Shown: in pieces, positions 1-9,810 of the stretch
Layout of the letters: each line of letters begins with the position of its first letter
How positions within the stretch are numbered: position 1 is the first letter of the stretch
DNA from: Symsagittifera roscoffensis
Taxonomy: Eukaryota; Xenacoelomorpha; Acoela; Convolutidae
Assembly (NCBI RefSeq): GCF_963678635.1
Contig: NC_087067.1
Location: 57,638,388-57,702,387, forward strand
Direction: 5' to 3'
DNA: 64,000 bases
Made by a program: the position numbers and the translations under genes
The notes under the pieces: model-generated
Database searches by the model: none
Told to the model about the DNA's origin: nothing
What the model saw: the letters and a program-made list of their open reading frames with translations, nothing else

Positions 1-1058
1 GATGCACTTTGAAGCACTGTTTTGAAAAACTAGGGTTAACCTCAAAAATTACCAAAAACCCCAAAAATTACCAAAAATTACCAATTTTGAATAGGTTTTT
101 TTGCCCTTAAAAGATACAAATTAGCCCCAATCAATATTCCTTTGCAGTTGATTGTTGTTGTTGCCTTATATTGATTTTGATCGCTTGACTTTGTGCCTCC
201 AAAAGCTTTAGTTGTGCTACAAGCTGTCTACAATTGATCATACTACTTTGGAAATAGGTGCGTTTTTGAAAAAAAAATTGGGTTTAAGCCCAATTCCATA
301 TTTTTGGCCAAAAAATAAAAATAAATTCATTTTTATGACAAACTATGATTTTTCGGATGCTATTGGACATACTTTGAGAATTGTGAGCATCATTTGAAGT
401 ATTTTACTTTATTTTGGGTATGGGTGCGTTTTTGGAAAAAAATGGGTTTAAGCCAAATTCCAGGTTTTTGGCCTTAAAATGAGCATAATTTTGTTGTTTT
501 GGCAAACTCTTGCTTCTCTGATGCTATTAGACCTTTTTTCGATATTCTGGGATAGACTTCCGCTGTTTTATACTAAATTGGGTCTAGGTGCGTTTTTGGA
601 AAAAAATTGGGTTTAAGCCAAATTCAATGTTTTTGGCCTTAAAATGAGCTTAATTTTGTTGTTTTGGCAAACTCTTGCTTTTCTGATGCTATTAGACCTT
701 TTTTCGATGTTCTGGGATAGGTTTCCGCTGTTTTATACTAAATTGGGTCTAAGTGCGTTTTCGTAATTAAGAGCACTTTTTTGCCAAAAAATTGGTTCAA
801 TTTCGATTTTCTAGACCCAAATTAGTTTTTTGGGTGTTACTTGCTTTTTTACAGTCCCAGACACTTTTTTAGGCTTTTCTATCGTTTTTTCGTCGATTGC
901 TAGGTCAAGGTGCGTTTTTGGAAACTAAGGTGCGTTTTTGTCCAACCATTTCGAGATTAAACAGAGCATTAACTTTTCAGATAAAGAATATACTGCGTTA
1001 TTAAATTTTGTTCATTCTCATACGATTCCCGATTTAGAAATACATTAACCTTTAGAGA
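1..1058. repeat. L0 left-end non-coding region with 165-bp tandem repeats
   Basis: No convincing gene. Three tandem units of about 165 bp begin at 258, 424 and 588, with a degraded fourth start at 753. Each opens with GTGCGTTTTTGG (or a one-base variant) and contains GGGTTTAAGCC. The same 12-mer recurs at about 910 and 928. The whole stretch is repeated at 4829 and 15621, always just upstream of protein X, so I read it as the left subterminal region of the Polinton-like element. Compared with the 4829 copy it holds an extra 10 bp in the ACCAAAAATT run near position 70. Function unknown; subterminal repeats in such elements may bind a terminal or replication protein, but nothing here shows that. 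Confidence 0.6.
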
Positions 1059-1460
1059 ATGAATACGAATCTATATAGAATAACTCAAAGAAAGCAGAAG
1101 ATTTCAGCACAATATCCTCAAAACACGGTTAGAAAAAAAAACTATTTCTTATCAGCTTGTCAGGAAATTGATGACTCGGTCTCATTGGATGAAGAGTGTG
1201 TTTATGGAGGTATCATTGGGATTGGAAACTCCAAATTAGACTACTTTTTGAGTGTTTCTAAAATACTAAGATTACATGCAGTTCTTCATGATGCGTCAGG
1301 TTATATGAAGGCACGTTACGAGACAGGAAAAGGGTACTGCTATGCATTACCGTTTCCAGACTTTTTAAATTGTTGCTTTTTCGGGCACGTGACAGGACTA
1401 GTTTACTGTTTGTACATTAAAACATTTTACCCTAAAATCTATCGTGAAGTTAAGTTGTAA
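1059..1460 (+). CDS. Polinton-associated protein X (unrecognised), intact copy, 133 aa
   Basis: I do not recognise a named domain. It is the only copy with an open frame from the ATG; at 5878 and 16670 the A-run after residue 27 is one base longer and breaks the frame. Visible features: a basic N-terminus (residues 1-28), then GGIIGIG, a segment with LRLHAVLHDASG that carries two His and an Asp, GKGYCYALPF, and a hydrophobic stretch FLNCCFFGHVTGLVYCLYI near the C-terminus that could be membrane-associated or a buried helix. It lies directly upstream of the exonuclease-like gene (next ATG 4 bp after the stop), which suggests co-expression. Role unknown. Confidence 0.6.
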   Translation: MNTNLYRITQRKQKISAQYPQNTVRKKNYFLSACQEIDDSVSLDEECVYGGIIGIGNSKLDYFLSVSKILRLHAVLHDASGYMKARYETGKGYCYALPFPDFLNCCFFGHVTGLVYCLYIKTFYPKIYREVKL

Positions 1461-1464
1461 GGAT

Positions 1465-1951
1465 ATGAGTTCAATCGTTGTTGTAGATGTTGAGTTATTC
1501 ACAAATGGAGTGGTGAAAGAAATTGGGATTTAAAAAAATGGAGCAGCTATTGGTTTGTCATTTCTCCAACCTTATATTATGAACTTTTTATCCGATAAAG
1601 AAAAGAGACAAGGTGCTTGGTTGACAAACAATGTCCACAACATCGAATGGAACTCAGGAGAGATTCCTTATCATCACTTACAGGAAACGTTGGATATAGT
1701 GACAAACTCTGATTCGATCAATTTTTTTACGAACCCCAATGGATCAACAAACAACTATTACGTTCGCATAATATCAGACTGTGTTGGGTGGAATGCACAA
1801 AAAGCACCTGCTGATAGCAAATTTTTTTTCAAAAGGTATCGAGAAGTGTAAGCTCTTGGAATCAATATTCAACAGAAAATTCTACGATATTGCAGACTAC
1901 TGTTATCCAAAAATGATTGATGTTTTGATTGATCCTTTGAAATTGTGTAAA
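1465..1951 (+). pseudogene. DEDD-like exonuclease domain gene, truncated copy L0
   Basis: Copy of the gene described at 6285. Codon 23 is a TAA (1531-1533) where the 6285 copy has TAC. The T8 frameshift near 1830 is shared with all copies. Similarity to the 6285 copy stops at about 1951, so the C-terminal part with the conserved His/Cys/Ala motif is missing and unrelated DNA follows. Clearly dead. Confidence 0.65.
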
Positions 1952-2404
1952 ATGCTCATTAATTTGAAAAGTCAAGCCACGGAACCTATAAAACATGAGT
2001 CTAAAATATTGACAATGCGCAGTACCTTTGAATGGATTTTACGGGGATGCAATTGGTTGATATTATTTACCTTTGCCCGTTTAGAACTGCCCTTTTTCAT
2101 TTTGGGGGCGAGTGAACCACATGAGTACATGACTTGGTTCTCATGGAGACTCGGGTCATTGTCATGCACTTGCTTCACAACCGAATAGCTTGTAGGACCT
2201 GAAACAAATAAAAACGCCTGCTTAGAACAATGAACAGCCTGCTTCGGGAATCACACAGTAACAACACTAAATCCTATAAAGCTGGTCCTATAATACTGTT
2301 TTTTTTGCACTTCAAAAAAGGAAGCCTACAGAACTTCAACATTTGTCGTGGCAACTTTTAACTAGAATTTTTTAGAATTGGGGTCATCAGAATGGAAAAC
2401 GCAC
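1952..2404. other. Unassigned segment between viral fragment and host exon
   Basis: No gene recognised. The reading frame of the truncated exonuclease runs on into it for 79 codons by chance (to 2188). The part next to exon E (about 2330-2404) should be the intron or 3' flank of the host HEAT gene, because the donor of exon E lies at 2404/2405. Repeated at 12745-13197. Confidence 0.5.
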
Positions 2405-3238
2405 CTTTTTCACGCCCGTCGTTTAGAATCGAATTTTCCTCTTGACTGGCAACTTGTCCGAGTCCTTTTTTCATTTCTGCCATCACACCTTCAACCCAGT
2501 CAGGATAAACGGAACGGAACTTTTTCAACGCGATAGCTGCGCCCTCTCGTACAGATGGAATATTGACGTTCAAGTTGTGATAGAAATTGTCTGCGATTTC
2601 ATCTGCAGAGCTCATGCACTCGTCTGGAAAGGCTTCGACGAAGAAATCGGTCGCTACGCAGGCTGAATCTCTGACCGGCCAGCTATAGTACAAAAAAAGA
2701 AATGCTCAAAGAAATACAAGTCCTCGTTTTAGCAACGAGCATATTTGTCAAAAACAGATGCAATAATACATATTTTCTAAATCCGGTTCGGTTAACACAC
2801 ATAATCCAGATAAAAATATCATATAGATTTTTTGAATTAACTCTATCAGAAATCGTTCATACTTTCAAACGTTGACATAGACCTGGAAAACGTGTAACAT
2901 TAAATTTTACCTGTCGTCATCGAAACAAATTAGCAGCAGCTCCAGCAAAGTGTTCACGTGGCCAACCAACACATCCTTGTCAATCTTAGTGACCAACTCT
3001 GTCACACACGCACACACAGCCTCCCTGGCCGCGTGATTCTCCGCTTCTGATTGGCTGACATAGAACTTGATGACGTCATTTATGTGTTCACAGACCACTT
3101 TACGACCGGTGTGTTCGAAAACTAGACGCCATGTTTCCTGAGAGTAGAGACTGACTCCCTCTGCTATGTAGTAGCGATTGAGACACATCGGAGGCAAAAG
3201 GGCCGGGAGCAAGTTATACAAGTTGTCGCGAGTATGAG
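2405..3238 (-). pseudogene. HEAT-repeat host gene, exons D and E (inverted copy)
   Basis: Two exons on the minus strand. Exon D is 3238-2911 (328 bp), preceded by a pyrimidine-rich acceptor ending CTTTCTCAG and followed by donor GTAAAATTT. Exon E is 2682-2405 (278 bp), acceptor TACTATAG, donor GTGCGT. The D/E join is in phase and gives a SWPVRDSAC junction. The product has alternating amphipathic helices typical of HEAT/ARM repeats, with landmarks LPPMCLNRYYIAEG, YSQETWR, and SVREGAA. Both exons are open here. They are cut off from exons A-C and joined to viral DNA, so I call a gene fragment. Exon E is longer here than at 58507, so this copy shows the true 3' end of the exon. The family looks like a conserved eukaryotic HEAT-repeat protein; I cannot give a gene name. 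Confidence 0.7.
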
Positions 3239-3527
3239 CTGAGAAAGGAACCCAAGTTCTAGTTTTTAAAGGTAAATTAACCGTAATTATCGGAAATTAC
3301 AAGTCAACAAAGAATAACGAACTGCCATAAATTTCGGTATTTAAAAGTAGAATTCAATGTCATAAAATACGAAAAATGAAAACAATGAAAGTCAACTTTA
3401 AAATGGCGCCTGAACAGTTTGAACTTTGTTTCAATCTTTCAATTTTCATCTTTTTTCACACACTGTTCTTCGTTCACCAGAAAACTCATTAGTTATGACC
3501 TTGGTTTTTTCTCACTAAGAACTCTAG
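3239..3527. other. Intergenic or intron segment between exon D and PIWI exon
   Basis: AT-rich, no gene. The same segment separates exon D from a PIWI fragment at 59193-59481 and 14032-14320, so the PIWI fragment and exon D were already neighbours, pointing in opposite directions, before the duplications. Confidence 0.55.
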
Positions 3528-3692
3528 CGAGAACATCCCTCTTCTCGCTTTGTAGTGAATGAAAACTCTAGCTTTCCATTCGGGTCCGTGGCAGGAACAA
3601 ACGGAACTGGGAACGGAAACGGCGACACAGCGGGCCTAACTGATAGAATGGCGAACATGGCTGTGACAGGGGGTGGAGATAGACGCCAAAGA
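3528..3692 (+). pseudogene. PIWI-clade Argonaute N-terminal exon, short fragment
   Basis: Reads through a Gly/Asn-rich N-terminal region (TNGTGNGNGDTAGLTDRM) up to GGGDRRQR, then similarity to the longer copies at 58740 and 59931 ends at about 3692 and unrelated AT-rich sequence begins. A likely splice acceptor (CTCTAG) sits just before 3528, so this would be an internal exon start; no ATG is in frame. On its own this piece is low-complexity and would not be recognisable; the assignment rests on the longer copies, which carry the PIWI-type N-domain. Confidence 0.55.
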
Positions 3693-4828
3693 ACCGAATG
3701 CAAATAATGATGGAGAAGGGCAGAGCGAGAAGATATTGGAGCAGGAACAAGTTCTATCGATATTGGAGCGACTAAATTGTAGTTTTTTTTCGAGAGTAAC
3801 ACGAATATAACCTTTTTGAATCGATTGAAAATGTTTTCATATCGTTTCTTGTCCAAAAAAATTCGGGAATTTTGGATTTTTTTGCTTAAAAATAAAAAGC
3901 AAAAAAACTGCATTTTTTCCCCTTTTTTGTGTTGATTTCAAGAAAAACGGTTTACCACAACCTACTGACCCAAACAACACTCGAAAATTCTCTATAGATT
4001 TAACTCAATTTTGAATAGATTTTTTTTGCCCTAAAAAGATACAAATTAGCCCCAACCAACATTTTTTGAAACTACAGACTAAGTAATAGCTGCTCCGACC
4101 CTCTCTTTCTTGAAAAATTTTTTTTAAGGCAACCTCATCTAAACCAATCTAAATTCAAAAATTTCCAGTTGAAATCGAGCATTGAGCTCACAAAAAGGCT
4201 TTCAAAAGCATTATCTTCCAAAAAACTACTGTGCAAGTAGCAAGATCTGTCTTCTAGCTGCGCCTTGTTATACTTTTCAACGTTTTTGATTTTTTTTTGT
4301 TTCGCAGTGATTAAAAACTAAACGTTACTAAAAAAATTGTGGGATTAAGATTTTTTTTTATCTTAGGTCGCATATATGAATGTTTCTAACCTTTTACAAT
4401 ACCTAATACTATCTGTGGGGATTTTGGTGACTAATAAAAGTCCACATCCGCAAAATGTTTGATAACTGCTTTTTGGTTTTTTTTCTATTGCTAAAACACC
4501 AAAGTAGGAGTTAGACCGAACTTGGTTCCCAAAATCGCACTTGTCCTAAAATATCATTCAATTGATTTTAGAGAAAAACAAATTACCTTAAATTGAAATT
4601 TTTTTCAAGAGTAACACGAATATAACCTTTTTGAATCGATTGAAAATGTTTTCATATTGTTTCTTGTCCAAAAAAAGTCGGGTGGATTTTTTTTGCTTAA
4701 AAATAAAAAGCAAAAAACTGCATTTTTTTTCTATTTTTTTTGTGTTGATTTCAAGAAAAACAGTTTACCAAAACCTACTGGCCCTAACAATACTCGAAGG
4801 TTATTTAGAGATTAAACTCCACTGAATT
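3693..4828. repeat. AT-rich stretch with a diverged direct repeat of about 235 bp
   Basis: No gene. About 3782-4020 and 4597-4825 are diverged direct copies sharing CGAATATAACC and AAAAATAAAAAGC. The tail of the first copy also resembles 4905-4950 in the viral left end (GATACAAATTAGCCCC). The outer end of the element may therefore lie here rather than at 4829, possibly at the PIWI junction near 3693. No clear terminal inverted repeat was found by eye. Confidence 0.5.
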
Positions 4829-5877
4829 GATGCACTTTGAAGCACTGTTTTGAAAAACTAGGGTTAACCCCAAAAATTACCAAAAACCCCAAAAATTACC
4901 AATTTTGAATAGGTTTTTTTGCCCTTAAAAGATACAAATTAGCCCCAATCAATATTCCATTGCAGTTGATTGTTGTTGTTGCCTTATATTGATTTTGATC
5001 GCTTGACTTTGTGCCTCCAAAAGCTTTAGTTGTGCTACAAGCTGTCTACAATTGATCATACTACTTTGGAAATAGGTGCGTTTTTGAAAAAAAAAATGGG
5101 TTTAAGCCCAATTCCATATTTTTGGCCAAAAAATAAAACTAAATTCATTTTTATGACAAACTATGATTTTTCGGATGCTATTGGACATACTTTGAGAATT
5201 GTGAGCATCATTTGAAGTATTTTACTTTATTTTGGGTATGGGTGCGTTTTTGGAAAAAAATGGGTTTAACCCAAATTCCAGGTTTTTGGCCTTAAAATGA
5301 GCATAATTTTGTTGTTTTGGCAAACTCTTGCTTCTCTGATGCTATTAGACCTTTTTTCGATATTCTGGGATAGACTTCCGCTGTTTTATACTAAATTGGG
5401 TCTAGGTGCGTTTTTGGAAAAAAATTGGGTTTAAGCCAAATTCAATGTTTTTGGCCTTAAAATGAGCTTAATTTTGTTGTTTTGGCAAACTCTTGCTTTT
5501 CTGATGCTATTAGACCTTTTTTCGATGTTCTGGGATAGGTTTCCGCTGTTTTATACTAAATTGGGTCTAAGTGCGTTTTCGTAATTAAGAGCACTTTTTT
5601 GCCAAAAAATTGGTTCAATTTCGATTTTCTAGACCCAAATTAGTTTTTTGGGTGTTACTTGCTTTTTTACAGTCCCAGACACTTTTTTTAGGCTTTTCTA
5701 TCGTTTTTTCGTCGATTGCTAGGTCAAGGTGCGTTTTTGGAAACTAAGGTGCGTTTTTGTCCAACCATTTCGAGATTAAACAGAGCATTAACTTTTCAGA
5801 TAAAGAATATACTGCGTTATTAAATTTTGTTCATTCTCATACGATTCCCGATTTAGAAATACATTAACCTTTAGAGA
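4829..5877. repeat. L1 left-end non-coding region with 165-bp tandem repeats
   Basis: Copy of 1-1058. Repeat units start at 5076, 5242, 5406 and (degraded) 5571. It ends at the ATG of the protein X copy. A promoter for the X/exonuclease/membrane gene group would be expected here but I cannot point to a specific signal. Confidence 0.6.
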
Positions 5878-6280
5878 ATGAATACGAATCTATATAGAAT
5901 AACTCAAAGAAAGCAGAAGATTTCAGCACAATATCCTCAAAACACGGTTAGAAAAAAAAAACTATTTCTTATCAGCTTGTCAGGAAATTGATGACTCGGT
6001 CTCATTGGATGAAGAGTGTGTTTATGGAGGTATCATTGGGATTGGAAACTCCAAATTAGACTACTTTTTGAGTGTTTCTAAAATACTAAGATTACATGCA
6101 GTTCTTCATGATGCGTCAGGTTATATGAAGGCACGTTACGAGACAGGAAAAGGGTACTGCTATGCATTACCGTTTCCAGACTTTTTAAATTGTTGCTTTT
6201 TCGGGCACGTGACAGGACTAGTTTACTGTTTGTACATTAAAACATTTTACCCTAAAATCTATCGTGAAGTTAAGTTGTAA
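5878..6280 (+). pseudogene. Protein X copy L1, frameshifted
   Basis: Same gene as at 1059. The A-run after residue 27 has ten A instead of nine, which puts the N-terminus out of frame with the remaining 90 or so residues. The downstream part is unchanged. A homopolymer length difference is also the commonest sequencing error, so the defect needs read support. Confidence 0.6.
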
Positions 6281-6284
6281 GGAT

Positions 6285-6897
6285 ATGAGTTCAATCGTTG
6301 TTGTAGATGTTGAGTTATTCACAAATGGAGTGGTTAAAGAAATTGGGATTTACAAAAATGGAGCAGCTATTGGTTTGTCATTTCTCCAACCTTATATTAT
6401 GAACTTTTTATCCGATAAAGAAAAGAGACAAGGTGCTTGGTTGACAAACAATGTCCACAACATCGAATGGAACTCAGGAGAGATTCCTTATCATCACTTA
6501 CAGGAAACGTTGGATATAGTGACAAACTCTGATTCGATCAATTTTTTTACGAACCCCAATGGATCAACAAACAACTATTACGTTCGCATAATATCAGACT
6601 GTGTTGGGTGGAATGCACAAAAAGCACCTGCTGATAGCAAATTTTTTTTCAAAAGGTATCGAGAAGTGTAAGCTCTTGGAGTCAATATTCAACAGAAAAT
6701 TCTACGATATTGCAGACTACGGTTATCCAAAAATGATTGATGTTTTGATTGATCCTTCGAAATTGTGTAAATGTGACTCCTACTTGGAAAAACATGCCAA
6801 AGTCAACACTCATTGTGCACAGAAAAAAGCTTTCTTTATGGGGACATGGTTACAGAAGCATGTAGAGGATAATTGGTTCAAACTCAATCTTTTTTAA
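6285..6897 (+). pseudogene. DEDD-like (RNase H fold) exonuclease domain protein, frameshifted
   Basis: The ATG at 6285 follows the X stop by 4 bp. Near the N-terminus VVVDVELF matches the D-x-E motif I of DEDD 3'-5' exonucleases. The middle has TNNVHNIEWNSGEIPYHHL, and after a frame change the C-terminal part contains a Cys/His stretch ending HCAQKKAFFMGTWL, which resembles the final motif of RNase H-like domains in transposon-linked invertebrate proteins. The two halves are in different frames (about 6285-6671 and 6601-6897); the switch lies in or near T8 at 6642-6649. The same T8 occurs in every copy, so it predates the duplications, is a repeated sequence error, or is a slippage site. A role in genome processing is plausible but inferred. 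An alternative is a degenerate domain with no activity. Confidence 0.45.
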
Positions 6898-7235
6898 TGA
6901 TTCAAGTTTGTATTTGTTTTGATCATCATTATTCATTTTTTTCAAAAATTATTGATTTATTAGTGGAACAAATGACGGATTCAACTGATGCGATCACTGC
7001 ATCTACATTAGTTTTCGATGAACAAAATGGTGAAAGAATTCCTAGGACAATATGTTCTCAGGAATGTTCTCTCTCTTTTTTGTTCTTTTCTTTTCAAGTT
7101 ATAGTGATTCTAATTCTTGTTTTGACAAATGTATTTCGAATTATTCTGGCTAACACATGTGAGGAATCATCTGTTTGGGTAGCAATTTTATCAAGTTGTG
7201 TCGGTTACGTTTTACCATCTCCCCGTCCAGGATAA
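6897..7235 (+). CDS. Small membrane protein, 112 aa
   Basis: Start chosen at the ATG that overlaps the exonuclease stop (TAATG at 6895-6899). The protein has an acidic, Thr-rich middle and then a strongly hydrophobic segment FFSFQVIVILILVLTNVF, a likely transmembrane helix. A short C-terminal tail carries VWVAILSSCVGYVLPSP. A tail of this kind is, as I recall, seen in small membrane proteins of other Polinton-like elements; I could not check that. Position between replication-type and morphogenesis genes suits a virion or assembly membrane protein. The frame is open in both complete copies. Confidence 0.5.
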   Translation: MIQVCICFDHHYSFFSKIIDLLVEQMTDSTDAITASTLVFDEQNGERIPRTICSQECSLSFLFFSFQVIVILILVLTNVFRIILANTCEESSVWVAILSSCVGYVLPSPRPG

Positions 7236-7437
7236 ATTCCACCTTCAAAACTATAACACGAGCGCTGGGGTCATGCGCGTCGTTGTGAAACTAACTACGG
7301 CGTAGTCAAATTAACAACGCTGCGGCGGCGGCGGCGGCGGTTTTAAGTTAACAACGGAGGTTCCGGTAATTTTCAACTTAGCGTAGGATTGCCTAATCAT
7401 TTCAGAATTAAATGTTTTCATTATTAGTCTAGAAAAA
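7236..7437. other. GC-rich intergenic segment with CGG run, upstream of ATPase
   Basis: About 200 bp without a gene. It holds the only clearly GC-rich patch of the element, including (CGG)6 at 7323-7340 and short GGCG/CGCG words. The tandem copy has (CGG)5. It may carry the promoter of the structural gene block, but no defined element is visible. Confidence 0.45.
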
Positions 7438-8187
7438 ATGAATAAAATTATTTCAAGTAAGGAAAGAGTTTTCATGGCTTTAATTGGTCCTAGTGGTTCT
7501 GGGAAGAGTGTTTTAATCTACAATATGTTAAAAAATGGAACATTTTCTCCTCCTTTTGGAAAAATATTATATTTTTATCAGTACTATCAACCTCTTTATG
7601 ATAAAATGCGAGAAGAAATTTCAGACTTGGAATTTATCATATGTATTGACTTGTATTGATTTGATGGAACAAATTATCTTCTAATTTTTGACGATTCCAG
7701 TGAAGAATTATTTAAATCGAAAGAATTTGACAAGCTGGCAACAGCAGGAAGACATAGAAAACTTAATTGTATTTATATCAAACACAATCTTTTCCATAAT
7801 ACACCTACAGGTCGCGATGCAGAGCTTCAAAACACTCATCTAGTCTTATTCAAATCTCCTCGAGATGTAAATCAAATTAGTGCTCTGGCTAGACAGTTAG
7901 GATTAGGTAAAGAGTTAGTTAAGTGGTATCATGAGGCGACAGCTGAAAGCTATGGTCATTTAATGATTGACTTATGTCCAAGAACTCCTGATTCGATAAG
8001 ATACTGTACAGAGTGTACTTCATTCCCTTCAAAATTTTTTCTACCGAGCAGTAAGACTCGGATAACAGATATCAATGATAAATCAACAGAACTATTTTAC
8101 TCTGAAGCTTATTCAAGAATTCAACCCATCTCTACAAAAAATTGTCCTCCAAAATTGTTCCAAAGAACTTCTCAGACTTCTTTGTGA
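7438..8187 (+). pseudogene. FtsK/HerA-type genome packaging ATPase with one in-frame stop
   Basis: This enzyme type powers DNA packaging into the capsid in Polintons and related viruses. Walker A is GPSGSGKS at residues 17-24. Codon 74 is TGA (7657-7659); the same frame then continues open to 8187 with Walker B YLLIFDDS at about codons 80-87, a GRHRKLNCIYI sensor-like segment and SPRDVNQISALARQLG, all typical of the family. Total length about 249 codons matches Polinton ATPases. Because only one codon interrupts an otherwise intact gene, the lesion is recent or the stop is read through; the tandem copy has it too. Start chosen at the first ATG, upstream of Walker A. Confidence 0.85.
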
Positions 8188-8392
8188 GTGTGCTGTCAAT
8201 TTGGTCAAGGGAAACTTCGGAAACATTAAAAAGAAGGACATCAAGAAATTTGCAGGAGTTTTAAAGAGAATCATTTCAAAAAAGACCTCCCAAAAAGAAA
8301 AAAAAATTCTTTTGGCATCACCTAAAGGGTTACAGCTGAGCAACCTATTGACACGTATAACCATTGAAAAATTCCAATCACAAGTTGAGTGA
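8075..8392 (+). CDS. Small basic Polinton protein with KGN motif, 105 aa
   Basis: Begins inside the ATPase 3' end in another frame (113 bp overlap) and ends directly at the next ATG. A helical N-terminal half leads to CECAVNLVKGN (residues 37-47), followed by a Lys-rich half. The pattern of an Ala/Asn helix, KGN and a Lys-rich helix is, to my knowledge, common in a small conserved protein of animal Polinton-like elements, perhaps a virion core or DNA-binding protein. Its role is not established. Open in both tandem copies. Confidence 0.5.
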   Translation: MINQQNYFTLKLIQEFNPSLQKIVLQNCSKELLRLLCECAVNLVKGNFGNIKKKDIKKFAGVLKRIISKKTSQKEKKILLASPKGLQLSNLLTRITIEKFQSQVE

Positions 8393-8888
8393 ATGGGAAA
8401 AGAAACCCATAAGTTTGTTCTTATACCCTTTTTTCTATGGGATCAATTTAACTCTCATCAAAAAGCAGGAGAGAGCACATATTCATTTCCAGACGACGGT
8501 TTTTTTCAAACAACACTGAAACCGAATCAGATAAAAAAACCAATAAAAGAAATTGAGAAGCTTCCAAGGGAAATATTGTCGGGAAAAACTGAAGAGGTGA
8601 AGCAAAAACTATTATCATTTATTGGGAGCGATCATAACAAGAAAAAAAATTTTAAACGCTCTCTTTGAATCTCCACAAATCAAAATTTCAGCGAATTTGA
8701 CAATAATTGTAGATAATGTTGATACGCAAATAAACGTAGCCACATTCATCAACTCGATACGCGGAAAAAAAGCTCGGATATCTGATTTACACTACGTTAT
8801 TCTTAAAGCCATCAGTTTAACTACTTCATTAGTGAATAATCCACATGTCGAACAACAACAGGGTTCCTGGCTTCCCTACTCTTTCTGA
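8393..8888 (+). pseudogene. Conserved Polinton protein of unknown function, frameshifted
   Basis: ATG abuts the preceding stop (TGAATG). The first frame (to 8668) starts with KFVLIPFFLW and a linker with KLPREILSGKTEEVKQKLLSF; the second frame (about 8622-8888) continues with ILNALFESP, an isoleucine/valine-rich segment and NNPHVEQQQ. Together about 160 residues with an N-terminal strand, a central helix and a C-terminal domain, a layout I associate with a protein following the KGN protein in related elements. The frames meet at A8, 8642-8649. The 3' end overlaps the integrase start by 44 bp. Confidence 0.5.
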
Positions 8889-9810
8889 GAAGCTGAAACT
8901 GACAAAACTGTACAGGAAAAGTGAGGCATCCTATGGTTCAGTTCATAATTTAGCTCGGTTAAGTAAAATACCAATAAGAAAGGTTAGGTTGTTTCTGGAA
9001 GGAAAAAGTGCTTATACCCAGTTTAAACAAATGAAAAGAAAACATCCTCGTCTTCCGGTTCAATGCAGATATAAAAACGAAATTTGGTGTATGGATTTAG
9101 CTCAAGTAGATAAACTTGCTGAATTCAACTCCGGTGTAAAATATCTGATGATTATAGTTGATTCGTTCAAGGTTTGTAAGAGTGGGTACAATGCGAAACA
9201 AAAACACTGAGAGTGCAAAAGCTTGCTTTATTAGTCTATGTTCTCAGAAAAATGACCTTACTTTTTCGAAAAAACTATGGATTGATAGTGGTAAAGAGTT
9301 TTTGGCAGATTTTAAAAACTTTTGCGAAGATGCTGGAATAACAGTATATCACATTCATACAGAGAAAAAGGCTCTTTACGCGGAAAGATATATTCAATCC
9401 CTCAAAAATATAATGTATAGATATATGGAAGATAAGGATACTTTAAAGTACGTTCCAGCTATCCCAAACTTTGCCAAAACCCTCAACTCTAGATTAAACA
9501 CGACTACTGGACTGGCTCCGGAAAAAGTGGAAAACAAACACTTTTTACAGGTTCTTTACAATGGGAAAAATCAAAAAGCTTAAAATACAGAAACCTAAAT
9601 TTGAATTGGGTGACAAAGTAAGACTAGCATATGATGATTTTTCTTTCCGCAAAGGGTACAAGCCTCAGTTTACCGACAGAATTTACACAGTGGAAAAAAA
9701 TAAGTACAGATCGTCCAATCGTAACATTTAAAATAAAGGACTCGGAGAACAAAATTCTGGACGGTCGTTATTACGAACAAGAGTTGCAAAAAGTAAACAT
9801 TCGACAATGA
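8845..9810 (+). pseudogene. Retrovirus-like DDE integrase with C-terminal tail, broken
   Basis: Would catalyse insertion of the element DNA. N-terminus has a helix-turn-helix-like region (residues 28-55). The rve core starts at IWCMDLAQVD with the first catalytic Asp at residue 84; the second is in LWIDSGKEF and the Glu in YAERYIQSLK, 33 residues later. A C-terminal chromo-like tail begins ELGDKVRLAYDDFSFRKGY. Three frame changes break it: near 9160-9210, at an A-run near 9563, and at an A-run near 9697. The tail ends at 9810, overlapping the penton ATG by 4 bp. Family assignment is secure; activity is not possible from this copy as read. Confidence 0.85.

Noticed and set aside
1952-2188. C-terminal extension of the truncated exonuclease gene
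   Set aside because: The sequence after 1951 does not match the full copy at 6285 and shows no domain; chance open frame after a recombination junction.
3524-3913. Minus-strand open frame opposite the PIWI fragment (also 14317)
   Set aside because: Shadow of the low-complexity PIWI exon running into AT-rich sequence.
6873-6896. Upstream start for the small membrane protein
   Set aside because: Needs a TTG start inside the exonuclease gene; the ATG at 6897 overlapping the stop is better.
7657-7659. UGA recoding as a sense codon, since TGA interrupts both the ATPase and the protease
   Set aside because: Other genes of the element end at TGA where expected (integrase, KGN protein), and TAA stops interrupt genes as well, so ordinary decay explains both.
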